Positions 10,318 to 22,186 are shown, numbered from the stretch's first letter. The stretch: DNA of 64,000 nt from Adiantum capillus-veneris (GCA_014529385.2 CM043952.1:149571057-149635056), one strand, 5' to 3'. The notes: a model not told the origin generated them from the letters alone. Numbers and translations are program-made.

Positions 10318-11009
10318 CCCCAGCTCCTTCTCCCCCTCCTCCTGCTCGAGTACCACAGTCGACTCAGGAGAGTGGTCCCTCGCCGGCGGCTAGGAGATCT
10401 CTTGGCAGCGCCTTTGCCACGAGTCGCCTTTGCCTCCGACGCCGCTGGGATTTCTTTGACTACGTGTTCACTCGCTTTCTCGGCGATTCCGCAGCAGACC
10501 ACGAGGCAGCTTGCTTCAGGGTCCACGCTTTGTTCCTCGTCGCTAGGGGAATAGAGGCCTTGGACTCAGCAGTTGGTTTCTCCTTCCCCCTCTGTGGGAG
10601 GACCGAGACAGAGTGGTCCCTAGACTCAGTGGTGGGATGGTTGCATACACAGGTTCTCGAGTTCTCTCACCACATGGGAGAACTTGAAGTTACAGATTTG
10701 CTGCAGACTTTGTGGCCACTGGCCAAGTTTGCGGTGACACCCCCAGACTCAGCAGGATGTAGGCACATTGTGGTGTACTTTTTTGCTGATACGCAGTGTT
10801 TGCCTTGCTATGTATACATTCATGAGGACTCCTGGACAGAGGAGGTTGCTTTACGCACGGCTCGCTCTGCTTGGGCTTGGGCCAGGCACTCACTGCAGTC
10901 TCGCCTATCTAGAGGACGCTCGGATGTGGATTACTCCCCATCCAAGCCAGCCTCGAAGATAGCCCGTCTTGCTGCTGCGACAGCATCTGTTCTCTCTCGC
11001 TCCCCATGA
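9183..11009 (+). pseudogene. LINE ORF1 (DUF4283-like, CCHC zinc knuckle), frameshifted
   Basis: The probable start is the ATG at 9183 (MEAPAPPQ...). After one frameshift near 9370 and a TAG at about 9448 the protein continues through the long frame beginning MASKVIAMSP (9469). The first third resembles the RNA-binding-like region seen in plant LINE ORF1 proteins; a CCHC knuckle CFICKQMGHLAKACP follows at about 9840-9885, then a Pro/Gln-rich low-complexity linker. At the 22-C run 10299-10320 the frame slips by one, and the rest (FDYVFTRFLGDSAADHEAAC onward) ends at the TGA 11007-11009. That stop overlaps the ORF2 start codon. ORF1 protein would coat the LINE RNA in a ribonucleoprotein. This copy is inactive unless the C-run slip is tolerated. 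Confidence 0.8.
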
Positions 11010-14000
11010 GGATCGTCTCGTGGAACGTGCAGGGACTAGGTGGGCCCCAGTTTCAGCGACAGCGGGGCCGATTGCGTCAGGAGCTTCAGCGTTGCCTTGT
11101 GGGAGGAGAGATTGATCTCCTTATGCTTCAGGAGCACCATTTGTCTGAGAGCCGCATTCGGCGATGTGGTCAGATTGTGCGTGGACGGTATGATACCTTT
11201 TGGTCAGCTGCTTTTGGACCTGGAGGCATCCAGGGTGGGGTATGTATGACTATTGCGGACTCATTGCAGCAGGCCATTGTGGGCAGAGGGATTATTGTGC
11301 CAGGCAGGGCTCAGTGGATTACTATGCAGCTTCAGGGTGGCCTTGTGGGCTTCCTGAACATCTATGCGCCCAATGTGGTGAGTGCTCGTGCAGAGTTTTG
11401 GTCACATATTGTCGAGTCTTTGCCACAGGTTGACCATTGGTGTGTAGGAGGGGACTTCAACATGTTGGAGGACCCTTCTGACAGGATCGGAGGTAGCCAT
11501 GCTATTGTGCATGGAGTCGAGTTAGCAGCTTGGGAGAGGTTGTGTATGACTTTGAGGGTCTCGGATACATGGCAGCATTCTGGCTTTGTGAGGCCTCCAA
11601 AGAGTCTTGCCTTCTCTAGATCGGACCGCAGAGTGGGAGGAGTGAATCTATCGCGGATAGATCGCTTCTACACTAGTGACCACTTCAGTGACTTGGGGGG
11701 CTCAGTGGGCATACTGGCAGGGACATCCTTCTCGGACCATGCACCAATGATCCTCACAGTGGCAGACAGGCAGAGGAGTGGGAGCACGATGCTTCGCATC
11801 TCAGAGCGGGTCTTGTTGGACTCAGCACTCAGAGAGAGGGTAGAGGCTCTTTGGACAGAGGGCATGGACAGCCAGGCTCTACCTGCAGACAGAGTGGCCT
11901 TAGGCCTAGCTCAGCTTAGCCACTTTTTTCTACAGGAGTCTCTGGCTCGACGGGCTGCAGCGAGAGAGGAGCAGCAGCGTCTCAGACGAGGCATTGCTTC
12001 ACTACAGAGGATGCAGAAGTAGCATCTAGACAGTCCATGGTTGGAGGAGCAGTTACAACAGGCTCGACAGGAGCTTGCTTGCACAGAGGAGAGGCGCCAT
12101 GAGTTTGCCTTTCACCGACAGGCATCTCAGTGGACTCAGGTGGGTGACAGAGTGATAGGTGCTTTTTTTGAGACAGTGGGACCTCGGCACTCGCATGCCA
12201 AGGTCAATCAGTTGAGGAGACTAGATGGGTCAGTTGTTTGTGATCCCGAGGATATGCGTGCAGTTGGTACTGACTTTTACCGTGAGTTACTGTCGACTGA
12301 GCTCCAGTCAGAGAGACAGGATGCATGCAGGGAGCAGGTTTGGGCACAGATGCCTTGTCTTGTGATTGAGGAGATGCGCCAGAGGCTAGAGATACCTCTT
12401 CAGCTTGAGGAGCTGCACACGGCTCTTAGGGCCCTCCCTCGTGGTAGCTGTCCAGGTGAGGATGGGTTGACTCCCAGTTTCTTCTTGGAGTACTGGGACC
12501 TGCTTGGCCCAGATCTGTGTAGTGTCTTTCAGTACATTCTGCTCACAGGAGTGATGCTGGATAGCATGAGTGAGGGCCTGATTTACCTCATTCCAAAGGA
12601 GGGTGGCTCCTTGGATGAGATTCGTCAGTGGCGCCCCATCACCATCCTAAACTCAGCCTACAAAATTCTTGCCAAGGCTCTGAGTTTGAGGATTCAGCCA
12701 CTTTTGGAGAGCCTTATACATGGGACTCAGACAGGTTTTGTCAAGAAACGCAGTATCCTTGACAACATCTTCACCTTCTGGGAGGCTTCTGCCTTGGCAC
12801 GACTCCGTGGGGAGGACCTTGTGATTCTTCTTCTCGATTTTGAGAAGGCATACGAGAGAGTTGACTGGGACTTTCTAGAGGGCACGCTACGCAGGATGGG
12901 CTTCTCAGATGCTTGGATCAGAGGGGTGTCAGCTTTGTACAGACAGGCTCACAGTCAGGTGCTTTTGGCAGGCGGTAGAGGTGAGAGCTTCATGCTCACA
13001 CGATCGGTCAGACAGGGTTTTCCTCTTGCCCCCTTTCTCTTTCTGTTCTATGCGAAGGCGATGAGCAGATTTTTGGTGTCACAGCAAGTTGGTCTGAGGG
13101 GCTTAGCACTCCCTATACGGGGAGATGAGCTTTTGGACGCTGAGTTTGCCGATGACTCGGCCTTGTACTTAGAGGGCCAGGAGGCCAATTTACACAGATG
13201 TGAGTAGGCTTTGGAGACCTTCTGCTGTGCATCGGGCGCACTGATCAATTGGAGAAAGACAGTGGCTTTCTCGGTTGGCAGTGCTCTTGTGCCAGATTGG
13301 ATGCTAGGAGAGGGTTTCAGGTGGATTCCTCCAGGGACTGCAGTTCGGTACTTGGGTTGTCAGGTTGGTTTGGACTTGTCCCCCGAGCAGCAGATTGCTC
13401 CTCTTCTCCTGTCCATCAGGAGAAAGCTGTTACATTGGAGCTCAACACGACTTTCGCTGGCTGGTAGAGTAGTAGTTGCCAACCAGGTGTTGTTGGCGAC
13501 TATGTGGTACATCACTTCTTGCTGGATCTTCTCGAGTTCTTGTATCAGCCAGGTAGAGAGGCTGATCAGGAACTTCCTTTGGTCAGGTCGCGACACTCAG
13601 ATTGCCCGAGCCAAGGTGGCTTGGTCGGTCATCACACTTCTTTGTTCTCAGGGAGGGCTTGGGATCATTGATCCAGCACAGCAGAGAAGAGCCCTTCTTG
13701 GGAAGTTCGTCGTCAGAGGACTTCTTCCAGGCGAGGAGCCCTGGAAGGAGTTCTTGCTGCAGAGGCTTCGTGCCAGGGTGCCTCAGTCAGGAGGCCCTTG
13801 GCAACCTTCGACCAGATGGATCTTTACAGAGCTGCGCTGAGTTGGTTTGAGTAGGAGACTGGAGGACCGATTTGCTGTGAGTTTGCTTCGATCTTGGGAG
13901 CTCTTACGACGTGGCCTAGAGCAGAGACCGCCGACGTGCACGGAGGAGTGCCTACGGCAGCCCCTCGTCTGGAACCCCATGGTTAGCACTCAGAGAGGCC

Positions 14001-15358
14001 ACTTGGTTGGGAGTCGGCCTCATGTTTCTTGGGGTCCCATGGCAGCTGGTCCAGCGCGCTCTCTAGGTGACTGGCTAGAGTTCACAGGTTTGTTGGAGGA
14101 GGTGCAGGTTGTCCAGCTACAGGGCATGAGAGGGGTGCAGAGCATGTGTCAGGACATCTCAAAGTCAGTTCCAGCTGAGTGGCTCACGCCTCTCGAGCCA
14201 GCAGCACCCCGGTGGATGGGAGCCTTCACACGACTGGAGATTCTCATTTCAGTCAAGGCTTGCTCAGAGACTGTCTCAGCCGTGTTCTTCGAGCTTCAGG
14301 GTGGGGGACGCTTACAGCGAGTTGCAGTAGAGGCCCCGCAGGTAGCAGAGTGCTGTTTCCAGAGGATCCGAGTTGTGGGCATCTGTGGGAGGACTTGCGT
14401 CTTAGACCCTGACCCAGCAGCTCTTGAGATAGGACACTGGAAGCTATGGGCTTAGGAGTGCTGTCCACTGGCACGAGTACAGTGGGATCCTAGTGAGTGG
14501 CTATGGAGGGACCCCTTCTCTTCTGCAGACCGCCCAAGAGTCCCCTTCTTTCAGTACACTGTTCGGCTTGGACGTCATATACTTGCAGCACAGAGAGAGG
14601 CCCGCCCCGCTGTAGCACGTCATTGGCAGGAGGAGGGCCTCACAGTCGAGTTCTTGGCAGCTTTTTGGCAGAGGCTGTGGGACTCCAGACAGCCGAGGCG
14701 AGTCACCTTGTTTGAGTGGCTGGTCGCACATAGAGCCACAGCAGTAGGGAGCTGGCTTGTGCATAGTGGTCTCTCGGCCACATGTGCAGCTTGTGACCAT
14801 TTGGTGGAGAGTCAACGTCACTGTCTTTGGGACTGTCCCTCGGCCCAGCAGGTGTGGCTACGAGTTCTTCGGCTGATGCCTGCTCTCTCCACGGCTCGAC
14901 AGTACACTTGGGGGGCAGCGGCTTGGTCCACCCTCACGGGCCCGGCACTTCAGTTTGAGCTATCTTCCACCAGCAGGATGATAGTGATACAGGGGGGGCG
15001 ACCTACACTTCAGCCTGCTACAGAGCTTACTCCACTGGAGTGGTGCAGTGAGAGAGAGGAGTGTTGGGAGCTCATCAGTGGCCTGACACTTTGGTTCATT
15101 TGGCGGGCCCGTTGTTTCCGCATCTTTGAGGCTCGCCCTATGCCACCAGCAGAGACTGTTCGTGACTTTTGGCTAGAGCTGATCCATACTCTCAGAGGAC
15201 AGCTTGAGGGACTACAGGGCAGCTCCGACCGCATGCGGGAGCGCCGCGAGGCTTTCCTTCGACTCTGGCGCCCTGGGCCTTTCTACACCATAGTCCAGGG
15301 GGTGCTCAGATGGCACTACTGTCCACCTGTGTGGCTTTTCCCTCCTCCCATCTCTTGA
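11006..15358 (+). pseudogene. LINE ORF2: endonuclease, reverse transcriptase, zinc cluster (four in-frame stops)
   Basis: A single reading frame of 1,451 codons runs from the ATG at 11006 to the TGA at 15358 without any frameshift. Domain order: APE-type endonuclease (starts MRIVSWNVQGLGG; GGDFNMLEDPSDR; FSDHAPMIL), reverse transcriptase from about 12.57 kb (WRPITILNSAYKILAK; LLLDFEKAYERVDWDF; catalytic FADD at about 13.15 kb), and a C-terminal zinc-binding region CAACDHLVESQRHCLWDC near 14.8 kb (zf-RVT type). The frame is broken only by TAG 12020, TAG 13205, TGA 13838 and TAG 14453. Each is one C-to-T step from CAG or CGA, and the sequence on both sides stays in frame. Its start overlaps the ORF1 stop as ATGA, which suggests coupled reinitiation of translation. 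Confidence 0.93.
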
Positions 15359-15506
15359 TTTAGCCCCATTGTATATATGCTGTTTTTTCATTGGGAGAGT
15401 CTCCCCATCATGCTTGTTGTAGCCCTCTCTTGCAGAGGTGGTTGTAGCCCTATGGGCAGTTTTCATTAACTAATAGAAGGATCTTTTTCTCGGGGGGGAA
15501 AAAAAA

Positions 15507-15520
15507 AAAGGCCCTTAACT
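15507..15520. repeat. 3' target-site duplication of the GC-rich LINE
   Basis: AAAGGCCCTTAACT, identical to 8622-8635. The first three A are shared with the A-tail. Confidence 0.92.
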
Positions 15521-15581
15521 TTTACCTGCGGGTTTTGATAGCTTGTATTTAGGTCATAGCAAACTATATCTTTGATCTCAG

Positions 15582-18256
15582 GTGGTGGGGACTCCTAGCA
15601 GAATGTTGGCCCATTGCTCAACAATATCCATTGGACCTTCCCTTTTTTTCCAACTTTAATCAGGCAACCTTTCTCTCTTGTCAAAACTGTTTCCCTTTAT
15701 TACCAGCTTCATGTTACTTGCTTACGTCCATACTTTTGTTATCTTAGGGTTTCTGGAAGCAATATTTTGTGAATGGAAGTGAGATATCCAAAACCCCATG
15801 GAGCAACATATCCTGTCAAAACCTACAGGTGTTTTGTTATTCACATCATATATTGTGACTCTAAAAGTGATTGTCTGGCATATTTTTTGGATTCATCACA
15901 AAATGACCCCCAATAGTGTTGGAAGGATTTATGTGCTGTTGTTGGCAGTGTCAGCATCAATTTCCTGTAAAGTGAATTGAATTTACATGAGCATAAGCGA
16001 CAATTATTTGAAGTCTTACCTGTGTAGATGAACCGTGGGTGAAGATGGTTGCCCTTAAGAGAACAAACAAAGAAACCCATACTGAACCATTTTCAAAGGC
16101 CAAAATGTCCTGTGAGACCAATAGCTACAAACAAAGTTTGGCAGATGTGAGATGTTGTGTGTACATATTAGAAAAAGAAAAAATCCTAAAGTATGATGGG
16201 AAGACAAATATTGTGTGTGATACAATGAAAGGCATTGTGCGAAGAGGACTAGGGGGATTAAAGATGAATCATGCAAGGAATTGCTGTATGGGGTGCGGCA
16301 ATGTAGTGTGCAACTGTTCAGGCACCTTTGAATTCATTACTTTATGGGGTGCGGTGCTGCTAAATAGCCTGCAGCTGCTGTCGAGACGCCTTTTACTTGC
16401 ATTGGTAATGATGCTGAGAAATAAAGGCCTGAAACCTCTGATACCATTGATATTGAACTCGTCCTCTCTATGGAAGCGCAAAATGACTTGTTCTCAACCA
16501 TGTCCCTTGCTCTGAAAGCCTTCTGCTGTGCTCTTGTTCATGATCCAGGCTCTTTGTGACATGACGAAACTCTATGAGAGAGAGTCCCAAATATGTGTAA
16601 TTTCTATGCTCCATCACCTTGGTCACGGGTTTGAAACCGTTGAAGAGAATGAACTCATCCCCATATTCTTTAGTACCTGGGCAGCTGCAACTGCAATACT
16701 CCTGACTCCAACTCTAGATAACATAATTGACAATTACCCTGCTCTGGATCTGATTCCTGATTTCTTCCTGCCTCAATAGAAAGCTGAAAGAGGAAGCATA
16801 ATGATGATAAGTGAGCATGCGCGCATGCGTAGGTTTATGGGGTGCGTGTGTGCATCCACATGTCCATGTCTGTGCCTGAAGGTGTTTCATAAGTTTGTAA
16901 ATGTAAAGAAGAGTTCACTGTTCAATTATATATTACTAAAATGTGTTCTTCACTTCAAGACACACTCTCAACATGTATTGCTTTTCCTTGCAGCCATTAC
17001 TGCGCATAGAATCAGGGCCTCTGCGAGGAGCATTAAAAGGTGAAATCAGGTAAATGGAAATGGTAATCAAGGCATTGTTGTTCACCTGAGAGTTAGGACT
17101 GGTGTGGAGGTTGAGACATGCCAGGGATATGAAAGCAAGAAACTAATTGAAGGTTTTGGTAGTGGAGAGTGCCCTGCCTACAGTGGTGGAGCTTGCATCA
17201 AGTTTTCGGGGAGTATTGATGCAGAGTCTCAGTGCTTGATTGCTTTATACCAAGCCAATGTTGAAATTGACACAGCTTTTGATGTTTCTTACACAGTAAG
17301 TGTACCTTCCAGAAATTTTTTCTGTTTAAATTCCCTGTGTGGAAGCCTTTGTCAATCAATCTGTTTGGGATGGTGTGGTAGTGCTAAGCTATGAAATCAA
17401 GCAAAACTTTTTAACTAGACAACCCTAAACACTTTGACCAATTGCTGTGTGTTTACTAAATTGCTATTTAATGTGGACTTGTTAAGTGATAAATGGTGCA
17501 TTTGTGAACTGGATTTCCATGATTCTGGTGCGTCGTCTACAGGTAAGGAGCAACAATTGTTCAAGCCTATCACTCCTAATAAGAGTGAGTAAGGGGGACA
17601 GCGTCAATCACTTCATCTTGGACACGAAGGAGGATGAGGAGGTAAACAGTAGTCCATCCCCAAATATCGTACTCATGAGGCCTCAAAAACCAATCCAATA
17701 TTCTGAAGGAGGATGGAGTCTTTGCAAGTACAGAGTGGAAAATCCTGGGAGATTGGAAGGAATCTTTGCTTTGTGCCGCTTGAACAAACAGAGGCTTTCT
17801 GACTTCATCAAGCCATCGAGCTCATTTGAAGAGGCCAAACGTCGTGAGGAGCTGTCGACATTCTCATATGAGGCGTTTCTCGGGCATATAGCTGTCAACA
17901 CGCCTCATGAACACAACTTCGACAGAGAAGAAGTGTATGAAAAACCTTTCCAAGTATCTGATGTTTTCTGGGAAGTAGTTTCTGGCAAAAGAGTAGTAAG
18001 TTTGAAGCTTGCATGGGAGCATAAAGCTTCGACTTTTTCTGAGGTTATGACCTACGACATCTTTGTTTGCAAAGGCATGACCTCTCTGGAAAAATTTGAG
18101 CATTTGGGCGGAGCCATGGTTGGGGCGTTCTATGTGGCTCAGTTTGAAGTTCCTGAGAGTTGCCAGGCACTGACCTTTTGTTTGCAAACTTTCTGTAAAT
18201 GTGGACACTCTGGAACCTTGGACATGTCCCCTGCAATTGGGATAGAAGTTCCATGA
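15582..18256 (+). CDS. ENGase: cytosolic endo-beta-N-acetylglucosaminidase, 3' exons (GH85 C-terminal part)
   Basis: ENGase (EC 3.2.1.96) cuts the chitobiose core of high-mannose free N-glycans in the cytosol. Five exons can be read: 15582-15663 (WWGLLAECWPIAQQYP then LPFFSNFNQ), 15748-15828 (YFVNGSEISKTPWSNISCQ), 16994-17039, 17153-17295 (PAYSGGACIKFSGSI) and 17543-18256 (ends ALTFCLQTF...IGIEVP, TGA). Phases join without stops. WW...LPF.SNFNQ, PW.NISCQ and YSGG are familiar ENGase landmarks just after the GH85 barrel and in the C-terminal beta-sandwich. Intron 1 is GC-AG (CAG/GCAACC); the others begin GT. The 17039/17153 junction is less sure: 17049/17136 also keeps the frame. The catalytic barrel exons are not found upstream in the window. 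The LINE sits just 5' of the first exon, so the gene is either 5'-truncated or continues beyond the window through a very long intron. Confidence 0.88.
15829..16993 (+). other. ENGase intron 2
   Basis: Starts GTGTTTTG after ...AACCTACAG and ends in CTTTTCCTTGCAG, a good acceptor. Two open frames inside (16039-16515 and 16528-16779) have no recognisable domain and do not join to the exons in phase, so I treat them as intronic. Confidence 0.75.
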
Positions 18257-19670
18257 ACCTATTATTGACAGCATGAAACCCCAACTTCTGAAATATTTAC
18301 ATGATTTATTCATCAAAATATTAACTAATGTTAGAATATCACACATTCACACATGAAATGTGTTTTTACAGTGGGAATGTTGTTTGTGATGGTATGTATG
18401 ATTGTAATAATTGATCAATTTTACAATGTTATATGGATCTACAATGCCATCCACCATTGCAGGTGCTAAACGAATAATTGCAGACAATTGATGAGTTCTA
18501 TAATGATGTGAAATTGAGCTACAATTTATCCACAAGTTTATATGCTCTCCAAGGAAAATGTCAATAATGTGGAAATCCAATATTAGGGAAAATCAGGCTT
18601 TGGTAAAATCTAAGAGTTTGATAAGCTCCACTCTTTTTACGGTGAAATTTTGATTGACAACTCAAGGAAAAAACTCTTGCTTCACTTATATTGATGAGAG
18701 TTGTTTGGAACTATACATATATATGCTATATGGAGTATTTAATTCTTATCAAAACAAGTGTGGATTATTAGTCTTCATGTTCTCGTGGGACTATGTTCAA
18801 TGCACTCTAATTAGGGGATGAAAATCTTACGAGGCTTATGCCAACTTTTCAATTTTAGGGTTTTTGTCAAAAGTGTTTTTTTTAAACCGTAGAAAAGGTT
18901 TGGGGGTTTTAAGGACATAAAATTTGAACTTTGAAATTTCATTAAAAAATTTAAATTTTTGAGAATTTTTCAAAATCGGGTCATAAAAGGGAAATTTTGA
19001 GGTTCCAAGTGGGTCTTCCCACCTTTTCGTTAGGTAAGAGGTCATTAAGAAGTGTAATATTTTTTTCCTTTGTTATTTTGAGGGCATAGTGTGTCCACAA
19101 TTTTTTTCCTATTGGTTGGTCATTAATTAATCTTAATCTTAAAGAGCTTTTACATTTTTTTTAGTGTAATCATAAGAGAGTTAAGGAGGCATATTGAAAT
19201 TAGTGTTAATCAAGTCGCATGAGCAATGAGAAGCTCAAGGACTTCGTAGCCAGACATCTTATGAGTTTTCATTAGAGCTGGTCTCAATACATGATGTTGA
19301 GAGTCCTAATTTTATTTACACACTACTTTATATACCCAAGGTTAAAATGTGCAATGTTCGAGTGCCTAAGGTCTTTAGGGCTCTTTTACTTAATATATCT
19401 ACAACTTAGGTACAATGACTGATATATCTTTTACAGCTTGGACCTCTCATTGAGCTTGTAACACACATTACAATTATTGCAATGGCTTGAAATAAATTGG
19501 GAGATTACAATACACGGCCATTTTGGGAAAGTGTGTAATAATAATCACTTAGTCTCTCTGTATTCATTCTTGATGTATAGTTGACAGGCTTGGGCCTTTA
19601 GGAGATCTTATTAACAAACATCAGCTTAGTTAACAAAAACTAATCTATATACCAGGGAAAGAAAAATAAC
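18257..19670. other. AT-rich intergenic DNA, no supported gene
   Basis: 3' flank of the ENGase gene. No ORF over 80 codons and no repeat boundary seen. Candidate polyadenylation sequences are abundant because of AT-richness and cannot be told apart. Confidence 0.6.
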
Positions 19671-19679
19671 GAAGGTGGA

Positions 19680-21221
19680 GGTCTCAAATCAACACTTTGC
19701 TGCTCAACTTGAAGTAGCAGAGGCTTTTGTAAAGGAATTTAGTGCTCTACATAAGAAGTTGCAAGTTGAGATCAAGATCTTGGAAGAGACAAACACAAAG
19801 GAGTTGGTTGAACTCATAAAAATGATACACATGTGGAAAAGTTGACCTCTAAAACTGAGAGCCACAAGTGAAGAATACAAGAGCTAAATGCCATTGTACT
19901 TGATATGAATGCACATGCTCAATGGCTGCAGACATCGCTCGAAGTAGTCAACCTCCAAGCACTACAAGCAAAGGCTAGACTCAAAGATGACGACGAGTTG
20001 TTGCATGGAGAAGAGAAACAAAGACTCTTACTTTCATGAACAAAGAAGATGACTATCAGAAATAGATTGCAAAATTACGAGATCTCAAGGTGGCCCAAGA
20101 GCAGCTAAAAGCCAAGAAAAAGCTTACTGAAAAAAAAATCTCTAAATCTCTGAAATCTCTACCAAAAGATGCAGAAGCCTTGCAATTTTTCCAATATGAG
20201 GAAGAGTCTAAAGCCATAGCCTAGCTTCCAGAGCTAGCTCCACTTGAGCTTGAGGTAGAACTAGGGCCCATTGAAAATTTTAATACAAAGCCAAAAAAGC
20301 CTTGAAGGTGAATATAGAACAAGAGACAGAGGATATTTGGAAGGAAGCAATGGCCTGAGAGCGATGGATTCTTCATTCTGCCAATGTTGCATAGCTGACT
20401 TCCCAATATATTATAGATACATGGCACCGGAAGTCACTTCCATATCCTCTTGTCAGTTATGATGTCCTCAAAGTCAAAGAAAGGTTGCTTAAAGATCAAG
20501 CTACGGACAATGCAGAACCACACCCTGCTTGGAGAAAGTTTTGTTGAAAAGGCACCCAAGCTCCTCCAAAATAAAAAACAATACTACAATTTTCTTGGAG
20601 CCCAGAGTGAGGAGTTGGGGCAACCACCAACTCATCTTGAAGAAATATATTGCGATGTGGCTCAACTACTTTAGACTTTCTCCACCCAAGGGCAAAGCTA
20701 CAAAATATTACATGCTAAAGACACCGACATATGCTATAGAAATCTTCAAAAGGATTCTAGATATAGCATGCATTATGTTTATCAAGATTGCAAATATGAT
20801 TTTGACCTGGATGCACACATTTCATCATGTTGAGTTAATCGATGCTCCGTGGATGTCATTCCTTGAAGGCAACCAAGGGTTATGCTATGAACTATTAAAT
20901 CAGTCACCTGATGAAGTGCTCTATGGATTATATGGAAGAGTCATGTTTTTTCCATCATACTACATGCAAAATTTCGAAGAAGCATTCTACACATGATTTT
21001 TGCTTTCCAAACCAAGATCTTTAGTCATGTAATAGAAAATCTATGGGCAAGATTTGTCGATTACTCTGCCATGGAGCATTAGCCTTCAATTTCTCATAGA
21101 AGGTGACAAAAAGCTCCGGATATAGTACTACAAATTCCTAGACGCACTCAAGAAGCAGCATGCAACTCGTAAGCCAAAGCACTACTTGGCCATCTAAAGA
21201 TATATTATGGATGATCCAGTC
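19680..21221 (+). pseudogene. family X, copy 1: unrecognised dispersed coding family
   Basis: I do not recognise this protein. Several frames carry on from one another: a coiled-coil-like N-terminal part (SLEVVNLQALQAKARLKDDD; KQRLLL), a middle segment IWKEAMA...ERWILHSANV...WHRKSLPYP then LKVKERLLKDQ, the open frame 20529-20996 (NYFRLSPPKGK; FPSYYMQNFEEAFYT), and a tail around IFSHVIENLWARFVDYSAME. The same ordered landmarks recur on the minus strand at 39.2-42.3 kb, which is good evidence of real coding ancestry. A polypurine stretch follows at 21222-21233, so it may be the internal ORF of an LTR element without recognisable pol. Many stops and shifts; not functional. Confidence 0.55.
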
Positions 21222-21800
21222 TAGGAGGGGGATAGCAGGCTAATTCGGCAACACAATTTTGAATATTTTTGAGCCCATTATTGTAATCTCTATCATTTTT
21301 TATATAAAAATCCCGTTGTGTCCAAATATATAGTTTTATCATGATTTTGAGAATGTAAAGTCGATAGTCGAGGCCAAAAGCTTTCAGATTGGACTTATTT
21401 CTAAGTCATCTCTAGTCGCTACTTACCCAAATTTGAGCTTGTTTCACATTAAAAAACCTTATGGCTAAGATATAAAAGCCAAATTTTATAAAGCTTCTGT
21501 AAGTTTCTTTTGGATAACAAGCATTCGATGCGATTAGAGAGCACTGCGTACTCTCTTTCTTCTTTCTTAAGCTGGTAATTATCGCATGATTGGACTACTT
21601 GGAATGGCGTTTGTTCCATTGCATTCGTAGGTGGAAGCTCTTTGCAACATTGTAAGTTTCTTTCGATAAATTTATGATTTTGTTGTAGCTAATCCTTTTC
21701 TAAATCTTCTCGGAACTCAAGTTTTAGATATCCAAATCACATTTTGTGCATGGGAGGGTATTAGGACAACATTGCTAAGCTCTAGAGTGCATCTTGAGGC
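21222..21800 (+). mobile_element. polypurine tract and possible 3' LTR of the family X element
   Basis: AGGAGGGGGATAGCAGGC resembles a polypurine tract followed by an LTR start. The downstream ATTTTTGAGCCCATTATTGTAA is matched by ATTTATGAGCCACTATTGTAA after the polypurine tract of the minus-strand copy (about 39.10 kb). A TATATAAAA box lies near 21301. The outer LTR end and a 5' partner were not found. Confidence 0.4.
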
Positions 21801-22186
21801 AAAAAATAATTAGGTCAAATATGCCCTGTATATAATAAGTGCAATTTTGACAAGTGGTTAGAAGGGGGATTTAAGCAAGAGCCTAATAAACTCTTGTAAC
21901 CTACATCCACTAATCGAGTCGACTCCATCCCATGGTTCTCACTGTCTCTACAATAAGGCAGCGAGGCTTGGCAACCAACAAGCTTACAATGTTATCGAGC
22001 AACATGAATGCCAATGTGTAAGAAACCTTCCAAGATTTATTTGAGATGCATGTTCTTTGATGTGAAACACCAAGCCGACTTGATTGAGAATCATTGATTA
22101 AGTTGAGTGCTTGTAGAGAGCTTGGGAGAAAGGGACACATATGACGTTGGAACAAAAGAAAACCAACACATGCTTTCTCAATTTTG

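Larger units (their letters stand above)
8636..15506 (+). mobile_element. full-length LINE (non-LTR retrotransposon) with TSD
   Basis: The element runs from a C-rich 5' UTR to a short A-tail at 15498-15506 and is flanked by the 14-bp TSD. It holds ORF1 (nucleic-acid-binding, zinc knuckle) and ORF2 (endonuclease, reverse transcriptase, C-terminal zinc cluster), the usual plant L1-like order. It is much richer in G+C than its AT-rich surroundings. Some residues of the TSD boundary may be shared with the element, so the 5' end is good to a few bases. It inserted into the ENGase intron or 5' flank in the sense direction, 61 bp upstream of the first visible exon. Stops in both ORFs make this copy inactive. 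Confidence 0.93.

Noticed and set aside
11006-15358. In-frame stops as recoding or RNA editing sites
   Set aside because: Nuclear transcripts of plants are not known to be edited this way, and simple C-to-T mutation explains all four.
16039-16779. ORFs of 158 and 83 codons as separate genes
   Set aside because: They lie inside a well-bounded ENGase intron, have no domain and do not splice in phase with the exons.
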